The notes: generated by a model from the letters alone, not told the origin. DNA of 64,000 bases from Arthrobacter sp. ISL-95 (GCF_018613695.1 NZ_JAGGPR010000011.1:1-64000), one strand, 5' to 3'. Numbered from the stretch's first letter, positions 32,230 to 41,253 are shown. A program made the numbers and translations.

Positions 32230-33435
32230 GTGGATATCACCTTCATGGTCGCGCTTGTAATAGCGTTGGCCCTATTCTTTGACTTCACCAACGGGTTTCA
32301 CGACACTGCCAACGCGATGGCTACGCCTATCGCAACGGGAGCGATCAAGCCCAAGACGGCTGTCGCCCTGGCTGCCGTGCTCAACCTCGTAGGCGCATTC
32401 CTCTCCACGGAAGTGGCCAAAACCATCTCCGGCGGACTGATCCGGGAAGGGTCAGATGGTATCCACATCACACCGGACATCATTTTTGCCGGCCTCATGG
32501 GGGCCGTTCTGTGGAATATGATCACGTGGCTCAAGGGCCTGCCATCCAGTTCATCGCATGCCCTGTTCGGCGGACTCATCGGTGCAGCAGTTGTGGGTAT
32601 CGGCTTCCACTCCATTAACTTTGAGACCGTGCTGCAGAAGGTGATCCTCCCCGCCGTCTTCGCACCGCTCATTGCAGGACTCGTAGCGTACATCTGCACC
32701 CGCCTCGCCTATGCCCTGACCTCACGGCACGATCCCGAAACAGGTGACAAGCTCACGCAGAAACGTGGAGGCTTCCGCACAGGACAGATTTTCACGTCAA
32801 GCCTGGTGGCCCTGGCTCACGGAACAAATGATGCCCAGAAGACCATGGGCATCATCACCCTGGTGCTTATTGCAGGTGGCACACAGGCTCCAGGCAGCGG
32901 TCCGCAGTTCTGGGTCATCACGGCCTGTGCTCTTGCCATCGCCGTCGGTACCTACGCAGGTGGCTGGCGCATCATCCGCACCATGGGCTCGGGCCTCACC
33001 GAAGTTAAGCCGGCACAGGGATTCTCTGCTGAAACCAGCACCGCCTCAGCCATCCTCGCCTCATCACACCTGGGCTTTGCCCTTTCCACCACTCAGGTTG
33101 CCTCCGGCTCGGTCATCGGCTCGGGCCTTGGCCGCAAGGGGACATCTGTTCGTTGGGGCACGGCTGGGAAGATTGCTTTGGGTTGGTTGTTCACGCTGCC
33201 TGCCTCGGCCATTGTCGGCGCGCTGACGGCTCTACTGGTGAGCATCGGCGTCGTAGGCGTCATCATTGCCGCAGTGGTTGGCACTGCCGCGGTCGTGTTC
33301 ATGTTCGTGGTGTCCCGCAGGTCGCACGTCGGCCACCATAACGCCGTCGAAGTTGAAGAAGCCGGTCACGCCGTGCGATTCCGCAAGAAGAAGAAGTCCC
33401 GAAAGACCACCACCAGCGAGGATGTGCAGCGATGA
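32230..33435 (+). CDS. pit: Low-affinity inorganic phosphate transporter, Pit family
   Basis: This 401-residue membrane transporter moves phosphate as a metal-phosphate complex. The duplicated PHO4 signature appears as DFTNGFHDTANAMATPIATGA near the start and ALAHGTNDAQKTMGIITLVL near residue 200, with a KGLPSSSSHALFGGLIGA loop. GTG 32230 gives MDITFMVALVIALALFFDF, in register with relatives. The C-terminal tail is Lys-rich and cytoplasmic. The stop overlaps the next small gene (ATGA). The 181 bp upstream show no promoter I trust. Confidence 0.94.
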   Translation: MDITFMVALVIALALFFDFTNGFHDTANAMATPIATGAIKPKTAVALAAVLNLVGAFLSTEVAKTISGGLIREGSDGIHITPDIIFAGLMGAVLWNMITWLKGLPSSSSHALFGGLIGAAVVGIGFHSINFETVLQKVILPAVFAPLIAGLVAYICTRLAYALTSRHDPETGDKLTQKRGGFRTGQIFTSSLVALAHGTNDAQKTMGIITLVLIAGGTQAPGSGPQFWVITACALAIAVGTYAGGWRIIRTMGSGLTEVKPAQGFSAETSTASAILASSHLGFALSTTQVASGSVIGSGLGRKGTSVRWGTAGKIALGWLFTLPASAIVGALTALLVSIGVVGVIIAAVVGTAAVVFMFVVSRRSHVGHHNAVEVEEAGHAVRFRKKKKSRKTTTSEDVQR

Positions 33436-33653
33436 AATGGTTGGAATTGCTGCAGGTGGCCGGAGTAACGCTAGTGGCCGCAGTGAGTTTGGTGGTCCTC
33501 TATTCATTGGGCGTTCGCCTCACGGCCATCGCCGGTGACGCCCAGCAGAAGTCGCCCGTCTTGGTGCGCTCCCTGGCTTACGTTTGCTTTGCTTTCTGCG
33601 CAGCAGCGGTCCTCTTCGGCATCTATTTGATCGTGCCCTACTTCGCAAAGTAG
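33432..33653 (+). CDS. Small two-helix membrane protein coupled to pit
   Basis: A 73-residue protein with two hydrophobic segments (LLQVAGVTLVAAVSLVVLYSLGV and LAYVCFAFCAAAVLFGIYLIV) around a short loop. No family name is evident. The ATGA overlap with pit makes it co-translated, and small membrane partners after pit recur in Actinobacteria, so an accessory role in phosphate transport is inferred. Confidence 0.8.
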   Translation: MKWLELLQVAGVTLVAAVSLVVLYSLGVRLTAIAGDAQQKSPVLVRSLAYVCFAFCAAAVLFGIYLIVPYFAK

Positions 33654-33747
33654 CTGTTTCTGGCCGTATGGTCCTCCGGGGAGAATAATCAGCAGTGTAG
33701 TTATACACATAGCTGCGTGATTCTGATCCGGCAGATATGGGGCCGTC

Positions 33748-34881
33748 ATGACGTTCTGTACCCGGGAGCAGCTCATCGGACTGGCGCTGGTTCCTGTCTT
33801 GTTACTGGGACTTTCGGCGTGCCTTCCTCCTAAAGCGGACAGTCTCCCGCCCGAGTCGAACTTCGGTTCACCACCGGCGGCCTCCACGGCACAGGCCACT
33901 TCACCGCCGGCAACTTCGGGGCCGCCCACTGCACAGGCTGCCGAAGGGCAGGCCACGTCACCGCAGTCCACGTCAACACCGGAAGCATCCCCGCAAGTCG
34001 CCATCCCGGCGCAACCCACCGCCGTCGGGCCTTCCGGCAGTTCCACCAGCGGCAACCAACCCGAAGGGCCTTCGGAGCCCGCAGAGACCGCCACGGCGCC
34101 CTCGCAGGATCCCATCGTGGTGAGTTGGGTACCCACCGGGCCCATCGGAGCCAATGATCCCGTCCCGGGCCAGCGGTACCTCATGCTTCAGCAATTCCAA
34201 TGTGATGCTTTGGCGCACAGCGTCGAAGGCGCAGCGGACGCTGCCGTATGGCAGGCTGGTGCCGCCGTGTGCCGGGCCCTGCAGACCGGAGGCCACGACG
34301 ACTGGCAACAAGCATCCGTCGCCGTAGCCAGGACCCCACGAATCCCACAAAAGCAGTGCCTTGAGTTCCGGGTAGCAGCCACATCAGCATTTGTTGTTGC
34401 TCAGTACCGCAGCAATCCCGGCGGCGTCTTCGAGGCGGAACCAGACCCCGGCGAAGCATGCCCGCGGCAATTGCTTGGGCTGAGCGTAGTGGACGAGGAC
34501 TTGCGCCCGGTGGTGGGCATGGCCCGCGCGTCCGGCCCCAGGTCAGGTGGCACTATTGTTCGCTTGGACGGCTACTACGTGCGGGTAGGAGGCGTCCTGT
34601 TCGACGGCGTTCCCACGGTTCCGGACGTTGTGGCCGGGGGAGGGGACTACCAGACACTGTATTTGCGGATGCCGCCGGCGGAAGGCAGGGACGCCATCCG
34701 GATCTCCATCACGGACACGGTTGAGGTTGCCGGAACAGTGACGTTCTTCTACGACGACTCCGCCGCGCCCAGCCTCACCCCGCCACCTCCCGCTGAACCG
34801 GCCACGGAGACTTCCACTGAGAGTAGGACTCCACCGAAAGAGGGCTCCCTTGGCAAGGGAACCAACCCCTTCGGCCGCTGA
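33748..34881 (+). CDS. Secreted lipoprotein with Pro/Ser/Thr stalk and IPT/TIG-like domain
   Basis: A 377-residue protein. Residues 1-25 form a signal with lipobox LSAC. Residues ~26-125 form a low-complexity stalk rich in Pro, Ser, Thr, Gln and Glu. A globular part with three Cys follows, then a TIG-like segment (ARASGPRSGGTIVRLDGYYVRVGGVLFDGVPT near 255-285). A Pro/Thr tail ends the chain. It is likely a surface protein exposed through the stalk; no enzyme motif is visible. It is flanked by pit and a DHFR-like gene, and a hairpin follows the stop. Confidence 0.75.
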   Translation: MTFCTREQLIGLALVPVLLLGLSACLPPKADSLPPESNFGSPPAASTAQATSPPATSGPPTAQAAEGQATSPQSTSTPEASPQVAIPAQPTAVGPSGSSTSGNQPEGPSEPAETATAPSQDPIVVSWVPTGPIGANDPVPGQRYLMLQQFQCDALAHSVEGAADAAVWQAGAAVCRALQTGGHDDWQQASVAVARTPRIPQKQCLEFRVAATSAFVVAQYRSNPGGVFEAEPDPGEACPRQLLGLSVVDEDLRPVVGMARASGPRSGGTIVRLDGYYVRVGGVLFDGVPTVPDVVAGGGDYQTLYLRMPPAEGRDAIRISITDTVEVAGTVTFFYDDSAAPSLTPPPPAEPATETSTESRTPPKEGSLGKGTNPFGR

Positions 34882-34883
34882 TT

Positions 34884-34909
34884 AGGGGGCGGTCACCGTC
34901 CTGCCCCCT
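34884..34909 (+). terminator. Stem-loop after the lipoprotein gene
   Basis: AGGGGGC (34884-34890) pairs with GCCCCCT (34903-34909) across a 12-nt loop, immediately after the stop. There is no U-tract, so it may end transcription weakly or only protect the 3' end. Confidence 0.45.
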
Positions 34910-34921
34910 GAATCATTGTCC

Positions 34922-34927
34922 TAGTCT
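34922..34927 (+). promoter_or_regulatory. -10 hexamer TAGTCT of the DHFR-like gene
   Basis: TAGTCT, then GGGGCC, then ATG 34934: a 6-nt gap as at other leaderless genes in the window. Confidence 0.5.
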
Positions 34928-34933
34928 GGGGCC

Positions 34934-35500
34934 ATGGCGATTTTTCAGTATTACGTAGCTTCAACCATTGATGGCTTCATCGCTTCCCCGGATGACGACC
35001 TTGGCTGGCTCCTGCAGTTCGACCAAGCGGAGGGCGTCAATGAGAGCATCGAAGCTTTCATGGCAGGCGTTGGATGCATCGCAATGGGCGGCGACACCTA
35101 CCGCTGGCTCATGGAACATGAACCAGGCAAATGGCCGTATCCCGACACCCCGTGCTGGGTCTTCACCCACCATGAGTACTCGGCACCGGCAGGGTCAGAT
35201 GTCACCTTTGTCCGAGGCGATGTACGGGAGTTCGCACCGGACTTACTCAGGGACGCTGGAGATAAAAACGTGTGGCTGGTGGGCGGAGGCCACCTCGTAG
35301 CGCAGTTCGCCAATGCCGGGCTGCTCCACGAGATGATCGTCACCATCATTCCCGTGGTGCTGGGCGCGGGAAAGCGGCTGCTGCCGCTCAACGGCCCGAC
35401 GGCGCCACTCGAGTTGGTCTCTTCCAAGATCCTTGGAGGGGCCGCGGCTGAACTGCACTACCGGCTTCCCCAAGCCCAGGCCGGGCCGATCCAGGCCTAG
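34934..35500 (+). CDS. Dihydrofolate reductase/RibD C-terminal-like protein
   Basis: This 188-residue protein is of the RibD_C/DHFR-like type. It shows YYVASTIDGFIASPDDDLGWL at the start, GCIAMGGDTYRW, PCWVFTHHEY and VWLVGGGHLVAQFANAGLLHEMIVTIIPVVLGAGKRLL. It is an NADPH-binding reductase-like fold and its substrate is unknown. A TAGTCT hexamer 6 nt from ATG 34934 implies leaderless transcription. The TAG stop shares CTAG with the convergent thioesterase. Confidence 0.9.
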   Translation: MAIFQYYVASTIDGFIASPDDDLGWLLQFDQAEGVNESIEAFMAGVGCIAMGGDTYRWLMEHEPGKWPYPDTPCWVFTHHEYSAPAGSDVTFVRGDVREFAPDLLRDAGDKNVWLVGGGHLVAQFANAGLLHEMIVTIIPVVLGAGKRLLPLNGPTAPLELVSSKILGGAAAELHYRLPQAQAGPIQA

Positions 35501-35961
35501 TGACGGTTGTCCCGGATCATGTTGGTGATCCGGGCAGTTGAGAGTCGGCGGCCCTTGTCATCGGTAATAACGATCTCGTGAGTTGCCAAGGTTCCGCCCA
35601 AATGGATGGCTGTACAGGTGCCCGTCACTGTGCCGCTGGCAACCGAACGGTGATGGGTTGCGCCCACCTCTATGCCCACAGCGTGGCGGCCCCGGCCGGC
35701 ATGAAGCGATGCAGCGAACGAACCCAGGGTCTCTGCGAGGACTACATGGGCGCCGCCGTGGAGGATGCCGGCCACTTGCGTATTTCCTTCCACCGGCATG
35801 GTGGCCACGGTACGTTCCGCGCTCAATTCCGTGAACCGGATACCCAGTTTCACCACCAGGGCACCTACGCCGTGCGCTGAGAGCCAATCGTGGAACTCTT
35901 CGGGAACACCTGCTTCATTGAGCTCGTCGACAAACCTGTTCGGCGTGAAATTGTCCATCAT
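35497..35961 (-). CDS. PaaI-type hotdog-fold thioesterase
   Basis: About 154 residues. The hotdog fold shows the PaaI motif HGGAHVVLAETLGSFAAS with the active-site region, then GIEVGATHHRSVASGTVTGTCTAIHLG and a final strand THEIVITDDKGRRLSTARITNMI. It hydrolyses acyl- or aryl-CoA thioesters; the substrate is unknown. The frame extends upstream into polA, but the start must be ATG 35961 or 35958, because only 19 bp separate it from the polA GTG. No ribosome site is present, and TAGTTG on the minus strand lies just upstream, so it is probably leaderless. Confidence 0.88.
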   Translation of the reverse strand: MMDNFTPNRFVDELNEAGVPEEFHDWLSAHGVGALVVKLGIRFTELSAERTVATMPVEGNTQVAGILHGGAHVVLAETLGSFAASLHAGRGRHAVGIEVGATHHRSVASGTVTGTCTAIHLGGTLATHEIVITDDKGRRLSTARITNMIRDNRH

Positions 35962-35973
35962 GCCAACTAGGCT
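35945..35973 (+). promoter_or_regulatory. polA promoter, overlapping the divergent thioesterase promoter
   Basis: -35 GTGAAA (35945-35950), 17-bp spacer, -10 TAGGCT (35968-35973), 7 nt, then GTG 35981. The minus-strand TAGTTG (35969-35964) for the thioesterase shares the CTAG core. The polA -35 lies inside the thioesterase coding region. Confidence 0.55.
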
Positions 35974-35980
35974 GGCACCT

Positions 35981-38764
35981 GTGAGTGAAACAACCAAACC
36001 GGACCAGGTTCCAACGGCCCAAGCTGCTGCCATCGCTACAGCACCCACCCCCTCTGTCCCAGCTTCCAACAGTGCCACAGGGGAGGGCCGGCCAAGGTTG
36101 CTGGTCCTGGACGGCCACTCCATGGCGTTCCGGGCTTTCTACGCCCTTCCTGCAGAGAATTTCTCTACGGCCAGGGGGCAGTACACCAACGCCGTGCACG
36201 GGTTCACGTCCATGCTGATCAACCTGATCAAGGACCAAAAGCCCACCCACGTTGCCGTAGCCTTTGACGTCTCGGACGACACTACGTTCCGCAAGGCGGA
36301 GTACAGCGAATACAAAGGCGGCAGGAACGCCACGCCCGCAGAGTTTGCCGGCCAGATCGGCCTCATAGCGAAGGTCATGGAAGCCTGGGGCATCAGGACC
36401 ATTGCCATGCCAGGTTATGAAGCCGATGATGTCCTGGCCACACTGGCGGCACAAGGTGACGCTGCAGGCTTCGAAGTCCTTCTTGTTTCGGGCGACAGGG
36501 ACGCGTTCCAGCTCATCAACGACAACGTTTTTGTGCTGTACCCCAAGCAGGGTGTGAGCAATATCCCCAGGATGGACGCTGCGGCCATCGAGGAGAAGTA
36601 CTTCGTCAAGCCCGGCTTGTACTCGGACCTCGCGGCCCTGGTGGGCGAAACTGCGGACAACCTTCCTGGCGTTCCAGGCGTTGGCCCCAAGACCGCTGCC
36701 AAGTGGATCAATCTCTACGGTGGCCTCGAAGGCATCCTGGAAAACCTGGACTCCATCGGTGGCAAGGTGGGCGGGGCACTGAAGGAGAACCTTGAGAACG
36801 TCAAGCGCAACCGCAGGCTTAACCAGCTGCTGACGGACCTCGACCTCCCCCTCACCTTGGCCGACTTGCACGAGCCACGTCCTGATCGCCAGGCGATCGA
36901 GGAGCTCTTCGAAGAACTCGAGTTCCGGACGCTCCGGACGCGGCTGTTCGATCTCTACGGTGATAACACCGCTGGAGCGGCCCCGGACACCATTGAAGTC
37001 CCGGAATACTCCGTCCTGACGGACGCCGCGGGACTCGAGGCCTTCTTCGCAGCAGGGTCCGGTGTGCGTTCGGCGCTAGCAGTGCAGATGGTCCCCGGAC
37101 GCATCGGCGAAGACGCGGGTGCCCTGGCTGTCGTCAGGAACAACGGAGCGGCGTTTATCGAACTGACGGGCCTGGACGCTGCAGCTGAGTCGGTCTTGGC
37201 CCGGTGGCTCAAAGACCCCGAGGAAGCGAAGGTGCTGCACGAGTTCAAGTCAGCCCTCAAGGCTCTTCACAACCGTGGCCTCGGCTTGGAAGGCGTGGTG
37301 GATGACACGTCCATCTCCGGCTACCTGATCCAACCGGACCGCCGCAGCTACGACCTCGCCGAACTCGCCCAAGTGCACTTGAAGATCTCACTCGCCGCAA
37401 CCACTGCCCAGTCCGGGCAGCTGGAACTCGACCTCTCCGGTGGAACAGACCAGGCTGCAGCAGCAGCGCTCGTCCAGCATGCCGCCGTCGTGCACGCCCT
37501 CAGCAAGCACTTCGAAACGGAACTTGCGGATATAAAGGCTGACGCCCTGTTGACGACCTTGGAACTTCCGGTGGCACGTGTGCTGGCGCAAATGGAGCTG
37601 ACCGGCATCTTTGTGTCCACCGACCGGATGGACGAGCAACTCGCAGACCTCACCAAGGTGATCGAGAATGCCCAGGAACAGGCGTTCGCGGCGATCGGGC
37701 ACGAGGTAAACCTTGGTTCGCCCAAGCAACTCCAGTCGGTGCTCTTCGAGGAACTTGGCCTGCCCAAGACCAAGAAGATCAAGTCGGGATACACCACTGA
37801 CGCCGCGTCCCTGAAGGGGCTTTTGGAAAAGACGGGCCACGAATTCCTGGTTCAACTCATGGCGCACCGTGAGTCTTCCAAGCTGGCTCAGATGGTGGAA
37901 ACACTCAAGAAGTCCGTTGCAGATGATGCTCGCATCCACACCACGTATGCGCAGAACATTGCAGCCACAGGCCGCATCTCCTCCAACAACCCCAACCTGC
38001 AAAACATCCCGGTCCGCAGCGAGGAGGGGCGTCGAGTCCGCGGCATCTTCGTCGTCAGCGAAGGCTACGAGTGCTTGCTGTCGGCCGACTACTCCCAGAT
38101 TGAAATGCGCATCATGGCCCACCTTTCGGGCGACGAAGCGTTGATTCAGGCTTACCGCGACGGCGAGGACCTGCACCGCTTCGTGGGGTCACGCATTTTC
38201 AACGTCGAGCCGGCCGAAGTCACCAGCGCCATGCGCTCCAAGGTGAAAGCAATGTCCTACGGCCTGGCGTACGGCCTGACGTCCTTCGGCTTGTCAAAGC
38301 AGTTGGAGATCTCCGTGGATGAAGCACGGACCTTGATGAAGGATTACTTCGACCGCTTCGGCGGCGTCCGTGACTATCTGCGGGGAGTAGTGGATCAAGC
38401 CAGGACGGACGGGTACACGGCAACCATTGAGGGCCGCCGCCGCTACCTGCCGGACCTGACCAGCACCAACCGCCAAGCCCGCGAAGCGGCCGAACGTATC
38501 GCATTGAACTCGCCCATCCAGGGTTCAGCGGCAGACCTCATTAAACGCGCCATGCTGGGCGTCTCGGCCGAGCTCGCCAGCCAAGGACTCAAGTCACGCA
38601 TGCTGCTTCAGGTCCACGATGAACTCGTGCTGGAAGTCGCACCGGGAGAGCGCGAGGCCGTGGAGAAGCTGGTCATCGAACAGATGGGCTCCGCCGCTGA
38701 GCTGTCCGTCCCGCTCGATGTCCAGATCGGCGTTGGTTCCAGCTGGTACGAGGCCGGGCACTAG
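35981..38764 (+). CDS. polA: DNA polymerase I
   Basis: This 927-residue repair polymerase has an N-terminal 5'-3' flap nuclease (LLVLDGHSMAFRAFYALPAENF, GYEADDVLATLA, LVSGDRDAFQLI and helix-hairpin-helix NLPGVPGVGPKTAAKWI). The middle 3'-5' exonuclease-like domain (about residues 340-520) lacks the acidic DxE metal motif, as in other Actinobacteria, so there is probably no proofreading. The polymerase motifs are intact: DYSQIEMRIMAHLSGD (A), KAMSYGLAYGLTSFGLS (B) and QVHDELVLEV (C). GTG 35981 lies 7 nt after TAGGCT. A long terminator follows the stop. Confidence 0.97.
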   Translation: MSETTKPDQVPTAQAAAIATAPTPSVPASNSATGEGRPRLLVLDGHSMAFRAFYALPAENFSTARGQYTNAVHGFTSMLINLIKDQKPTHVAVAFDVSDDTTFRKAEYSEYKGGRNATPAEFAGQIGLIAKVMEAWGIRTIAMPGYEADDVLATLAAQGDAAGFEVLLVSGDRDAFQLINDNVFVLYPKQGVSNIPRMDAAAIEEKYFVKPGLYSDLAALVGETADNLPGVPGVGPKTAAKWINLYGGLEGILENLDSIGGKVGGALKENLENVKRNRRLNQLLTDLDLPLTLADLHEPRPDRQAIEELFEELEFRTLRTRLFDLYGDNTAGAAPDTIEVPEYSVLTDAAGLEAFFAAGSGVRSALAVQMVPGRIGEDAGALAVVRNNGAAFIELTGLDAAAESVLARWLKDPEEAKVLHEFKSALKALHNRGLGLEGVVDDTSISGYLIQPDRRSYDLAELAQVHLKISLAATTAQSGQLELDLSGGTDQAAAAALVQHAAVVHALSKHFETELADIKADALLTTLELPVARVLAQMELTGIFVSTDRMDEQLADLTKVIENAQEQAFAAIGHEVNLGSPKQLQSVLFEELGLPKTKKIKSGYTTDAASLKGLLEKTGHEFLVQLMAHRESSKLAQMVETLKKSVADDARIHTTYAQNIAATGRISSNNPNLQNIPVRSEEGRRVRGIFVVSEGYECLLSADYSQIEMRIMAHLSGDEALIQAYRDGEDLHRFVGSRIFNVEPAEVTSAMRSKVKAMSYGLAYGLTSFGLSKQLEISVDEARTLMKDYFDRFGGVRDYLRGVVDQARTDGYTATIEGRRRYLPDLTSTNRQAREAAERIALNSPIQGSAADLIKRAMLGVSAELASQGLKSRMLLQVHDELVLEVAPGEREAVEKLVIEQMGSAAELSVPLDVQIGVGSSWYEAGH

Positions 38765-38803
38765 GCACAAAGGATCTACTGGGTCCAGCTATGGATTCAA
38801 GGA

Positions 38804-38850
38804 GACGCCGGAGGGCGCGCCGCCGAGATGGTGGCGCGCCCTCCGGCGTC
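38804..38850 (+). terminator. 18-bp perfect stem-loop after polA
   Basis: GACGCCGGAGGGCGCGCC (38804-38821) is perfectly complementary to 38833-38850, with an 11-nt loop. No U-tract follows. It ends only 5 bp before the -10 hexamer of the next gene. Confidence 0.75.
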
Positions 38851-38854
38851 TGGC

Positions 38855-38860
38855 TAGGCT
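38855..38860 (+). promoter_or_regulatory. -10 hexamer TAGGCT of the Eis-like gene
   Basis: TAGGCT, 7 nt, then GTG 38868. The place of a -35 box is taken by the right arm of the polA terminator, and no ribosome site precedes the start. Confidence 0.5.
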
Positions 38861-38867
38861 CAAGGGC

Positions 38868-40181
38868 GTGGCCGATCCCAATGAAAACACGTCCGGAAAG
38901 TACACCGTCCAGCGATTCCCCGCCGTAGCTGATTCAGATCAGGCGGGCTACAGCCGCTGCATTACCTGGGTGCAGGCAGTCTCGCACGGATTTCACCAAC
39001 AACGGCGCGATGATGAGTACCTCGCCAAAACCCTGGCGGCCTATCAAAGCGATCAGCGCGAGCTGACGGGTGTCTACGTCAATGGCAGCGTGCCTGAGCA
39101 CGCTCTTGGCGCAGAGGTTCCGGTGGCAACCTACGCCACGATGCGCAAGGCTTTGAACGTTGGCTTTGGCCGCCAACTTGAATCCAACCTCGTCACGGCC
39201 GTGACTGTCCGCGGTACCCACAGGCGGAACGGCATCCTTCGCGGAATGATCACTGCCGACTTGGAAGCTGCAAAGGATGATGGCCTCGCCATGGCAGCCC
39301 TCACGGCGTCCGAGGCATCCATCTATGGCCGTTTTGGCTTTGGTGTGGCCACCTTTGAGAGAAGCATCAAGGTTGATACCGGCCCACGGTTCCAGCTCCG
39401 GGGCCTGCCGCAAGGCACTGTTGAAGTGGCCGATCCTTCGGTGTTGATGGACATAGCCCCGCGCGTCTTCGAACGTGTCCAACGGCTCTCCCCGGGTTCC
39501 GTTGACCGGCAGGAGTACTACCGGCTGCTCGCCTCCGGTTCCCTAGGCCACGATGGCAAACCGGATACCTCCGTCCGTTGTGCGCTGCACTACGATCACT
39601 CCGGCTCTTTGGACGGCTATGTTTCCTACCGCTTCAAGGGTTGGGAACACAAGCCGTACACCATGGAAATCGTGGACCTCGTCGCGGCAAGCAACGCGGC
39701 TTACCTGGACCTGTGGCGATTCCTGGGCAGCATCGATCTCATCGATGAAGTGACGTGGGCCGAGGCTCCTGTGGACGATCCCCTGGCTTGGGCACTGACG
39801 GATCCCAGGTGCATCGACGCCTCTGAAATCCGCGACATGCTCTGGCTCCGGATCCTGGATACGCCTGCCGCCCTGCGGGCCCGCAGCTTCCCCGTGGCCG
39901 GCAAGTTGGTTCTGGAAGTCAGCGATTCCCTGGAAATGGCGCACGGCACCTGGGTTCTTGAGTCCGACGGCCTTGCTGCCGCCGTCGTGCGTGAAGCGTT
40001 TGGCGAGGCGCCGGACATCAGCCTGGACATATCCGACCTCGCCTCCATCTATCTTGGGGCGGTGTCGCCGGTCACCTTGGCAGCGGCCGATCGCATCAAG
40101 GAACACACCCCGGGAGCTGCCGTCCTGGCACAGCAACTGTTTGCGGTAGAGCGATCCGCCCACTGCCTGACGCACTTCTAA
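38868..40181 (+). CDS. Eis-family N-acetyltransferase
   Basis: This 437-residue acetyltransferase matches mycobacterial Eis, which acetylates aminoglycosides and other amines at several positions. Two GNAT-like regions lead to an SCP2-like C-terminal domain. MITADLEAAKDDGLAMAALTASEASIYGRFGFG contains the Tyr that matches the Eis catalytic Tyr126. The chain ends in ...LTHF, and in Eis the carboxylate of a C-terminal Phe acts as catalytic base. GTG 38868 is preferred to an in-frame start at 38619 inside polA because a -10 hexamer lies 7 nt before it. Confidence 0.9.
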   Translation: MADPNENTSGKYTVQRFPAVADSDQAGYSRCITWVQAVSHGFHQQRRDDEYLAKTLAAYQSDQRELTGVYVNGSVPEHALGAEVPVATYATMRKALNVGFGRQLESNLVTAVTVRGTHRRNGILRGMITADLEAAKDDGLAMAALTASEASIYGRFGFGVATFERSIKVDTGPRFQLRGLPQGTVEVADPSVLMDIAPRVFERVQRLSPGSVDRQEYYRLLASGSLGHDGKPDTSVRCALHYDHSGSLDGYVSYRFKGWEHKPYTMEIVDLVAASNAAYLDLWRFLGSIDLIDEVTWAEAPVDDPLAWALTDPRCIDASEIRDMLWLRILDTPAALRARSFPVAGKLVLEVSDSLEMAHGTWVLESDGLAAAVVREAFGEAPDISLDISDLASIYLGAVSPVTLAAADRIKEHTPGAAVLAQQLFAVERSAHCLTHF

Positions 40182-40240
40182 ACGGCGCCAAGGCAACACC
40201 ACCATCACAACCACAAAGTCACCATCAGATAAGGACATCC

Positions 40241-41209
40241 ATGGGGGATTCCAAGCGGCGGCCGTTGGCCGGCCGGCGATCAGTGCTACTTGGAATGGCA
40301 GGCCTTGCGTCTGCTGCCCTGACAGCGTGTACGGACGGGGGCGGTCCTTCTGGTTCCGTCGCCTCCAGTGCAGGAACGGCTAAGCCAACGTTGCCTCGAA
40401 CGGGGCCGGCCACGCCGCCTCCTTCCATAGCTGCGAAGTCCAGCGAACAGGCCGTGGCGGCCCTCGCCCCGACGACTCCGCCTTCCACCGGTCACTCCTC
40501 TCCAGCCCCGTCCAGGCACCAGATCGAGGCAGAGTTCGCCGGAAAGCATCCCAAAGAATGGGGACTCCACGTTACGGGAGTGGTCAACCGTTCGCCGTCC
40601 ACCAAAGTTGCCTTAACCTTTGACGCGTGCGGAGGTCACGGCGGCACAGGGTGTGATCACGCGCTCCTGCAAACACTTCGCCGACTCAACGTCCCGGCAA
40701 CGCTGTTCATCAACAGCCGGTGGATCCACGCCAACCCCGCACTCTCGGCAGAATTGGCTGCGGATCCACTGTTCGAACTCGCCAATCACGGCACCGCCCA
40801 CCTGCCCCTTTCGGTGAGCGGCAGGGCGGCCTACGGCATTCAGGGAACCGCCACAGTCGCAGCTGCCTACGACGAACTGATGGGCAACCAAGCCATTTTG
40901 CAGGAGCTCACGGGAAAGGTAGCCCGGTTCTTCCGCCCAGGGACTGCGTTCTACGACGACGTCGCCGTGGAGATGACACGAAGGCTCGGTATGTTGCCGG
41001 TCAACTTCACGGTCAACGGCGACGGCGGCGCGACATTTTCGGCAGCTACCGTTGCTGCCGAAGTGGGACGGGTGGTGGCCGGGGACATCGTCATTTCACA
41101 TTTCAACAGACCGGCCGCCGGTACTGCCATCGGCTACGCCCGGGCCTTGCCGCAGCTACTGGATCACGGAGTCTCGTTTGCCCGCCTCGGAGACGTCCTG
41201 ACGGCGTAA
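40241..41209 (+). CDS. Exported polysaccharide deacetylase-like lipoprotein (NodB fold)
   Basis: This 322-residue protein has an RR-containing signal (GRRSVLLGMAGLASAALTAC) with lipobox LTAC, which could be Tat- or Sec-exported. A Pro/Ser/Thr linker runs to ~90. The NodB-like domain has motif 1 VALTFDACGG, motif 2 FELANHGTAH, motif 3 FFRPGTAFYDD and late DIVISHFNRP. Motif 1 is TFDAC instead of TFDDG, so one metal Asp is replaced by Ala; a TFDAC subgroup exists in other bacteria. It probably acts on cell-wall or extracellular polysaccharide. Its end lies just before the rpsA promoter. Confidence 0.85.
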   Translation: MGDSKRRPLAGRRSVLLGMAGLASAALTACTDGGGPSGSVASSAGTAKPTLPRTGPATPPPSIAAKSSEQAVAALAPTTPPSTGHSSPAPSRHQIEAEFAGKHPKEWGLHVTGVVNRSPSTKVALTFDACGGHGGTGCDHALLQTLRRLNVPATLFINSRWIHANPALSAELAADPLFELANHGTAHLPLSVSGRAAYGIQGTATVAAAYDELMGNQAILQELTGKVARFFRPGTAFYDDVAVEMTRRLGMLPVNFTVNGDGGATFSAATVAAEVGRVVAGDIVISHFNRPAAGTAIGYARALPQLLDHGVSFARLGDVLTA

Positions 41210-41217
41210 CACTCCTT

Positions 41218-41247
41218 TTGACCCTGCTTTGCCAATACGACTAGAAT
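41218..41247 (+). promoter_or_regulatory. rpsA promoter
   Basis: -35 TTGACC (41218-41223), 18-bp spacer, -10 TAGAAT (41242-41247). It is the best sigma-70-type promoter in the window and predicts a leader of about 140 nt. Confidence 0.75.
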
Positions 41248-41253
41248 AAACGG

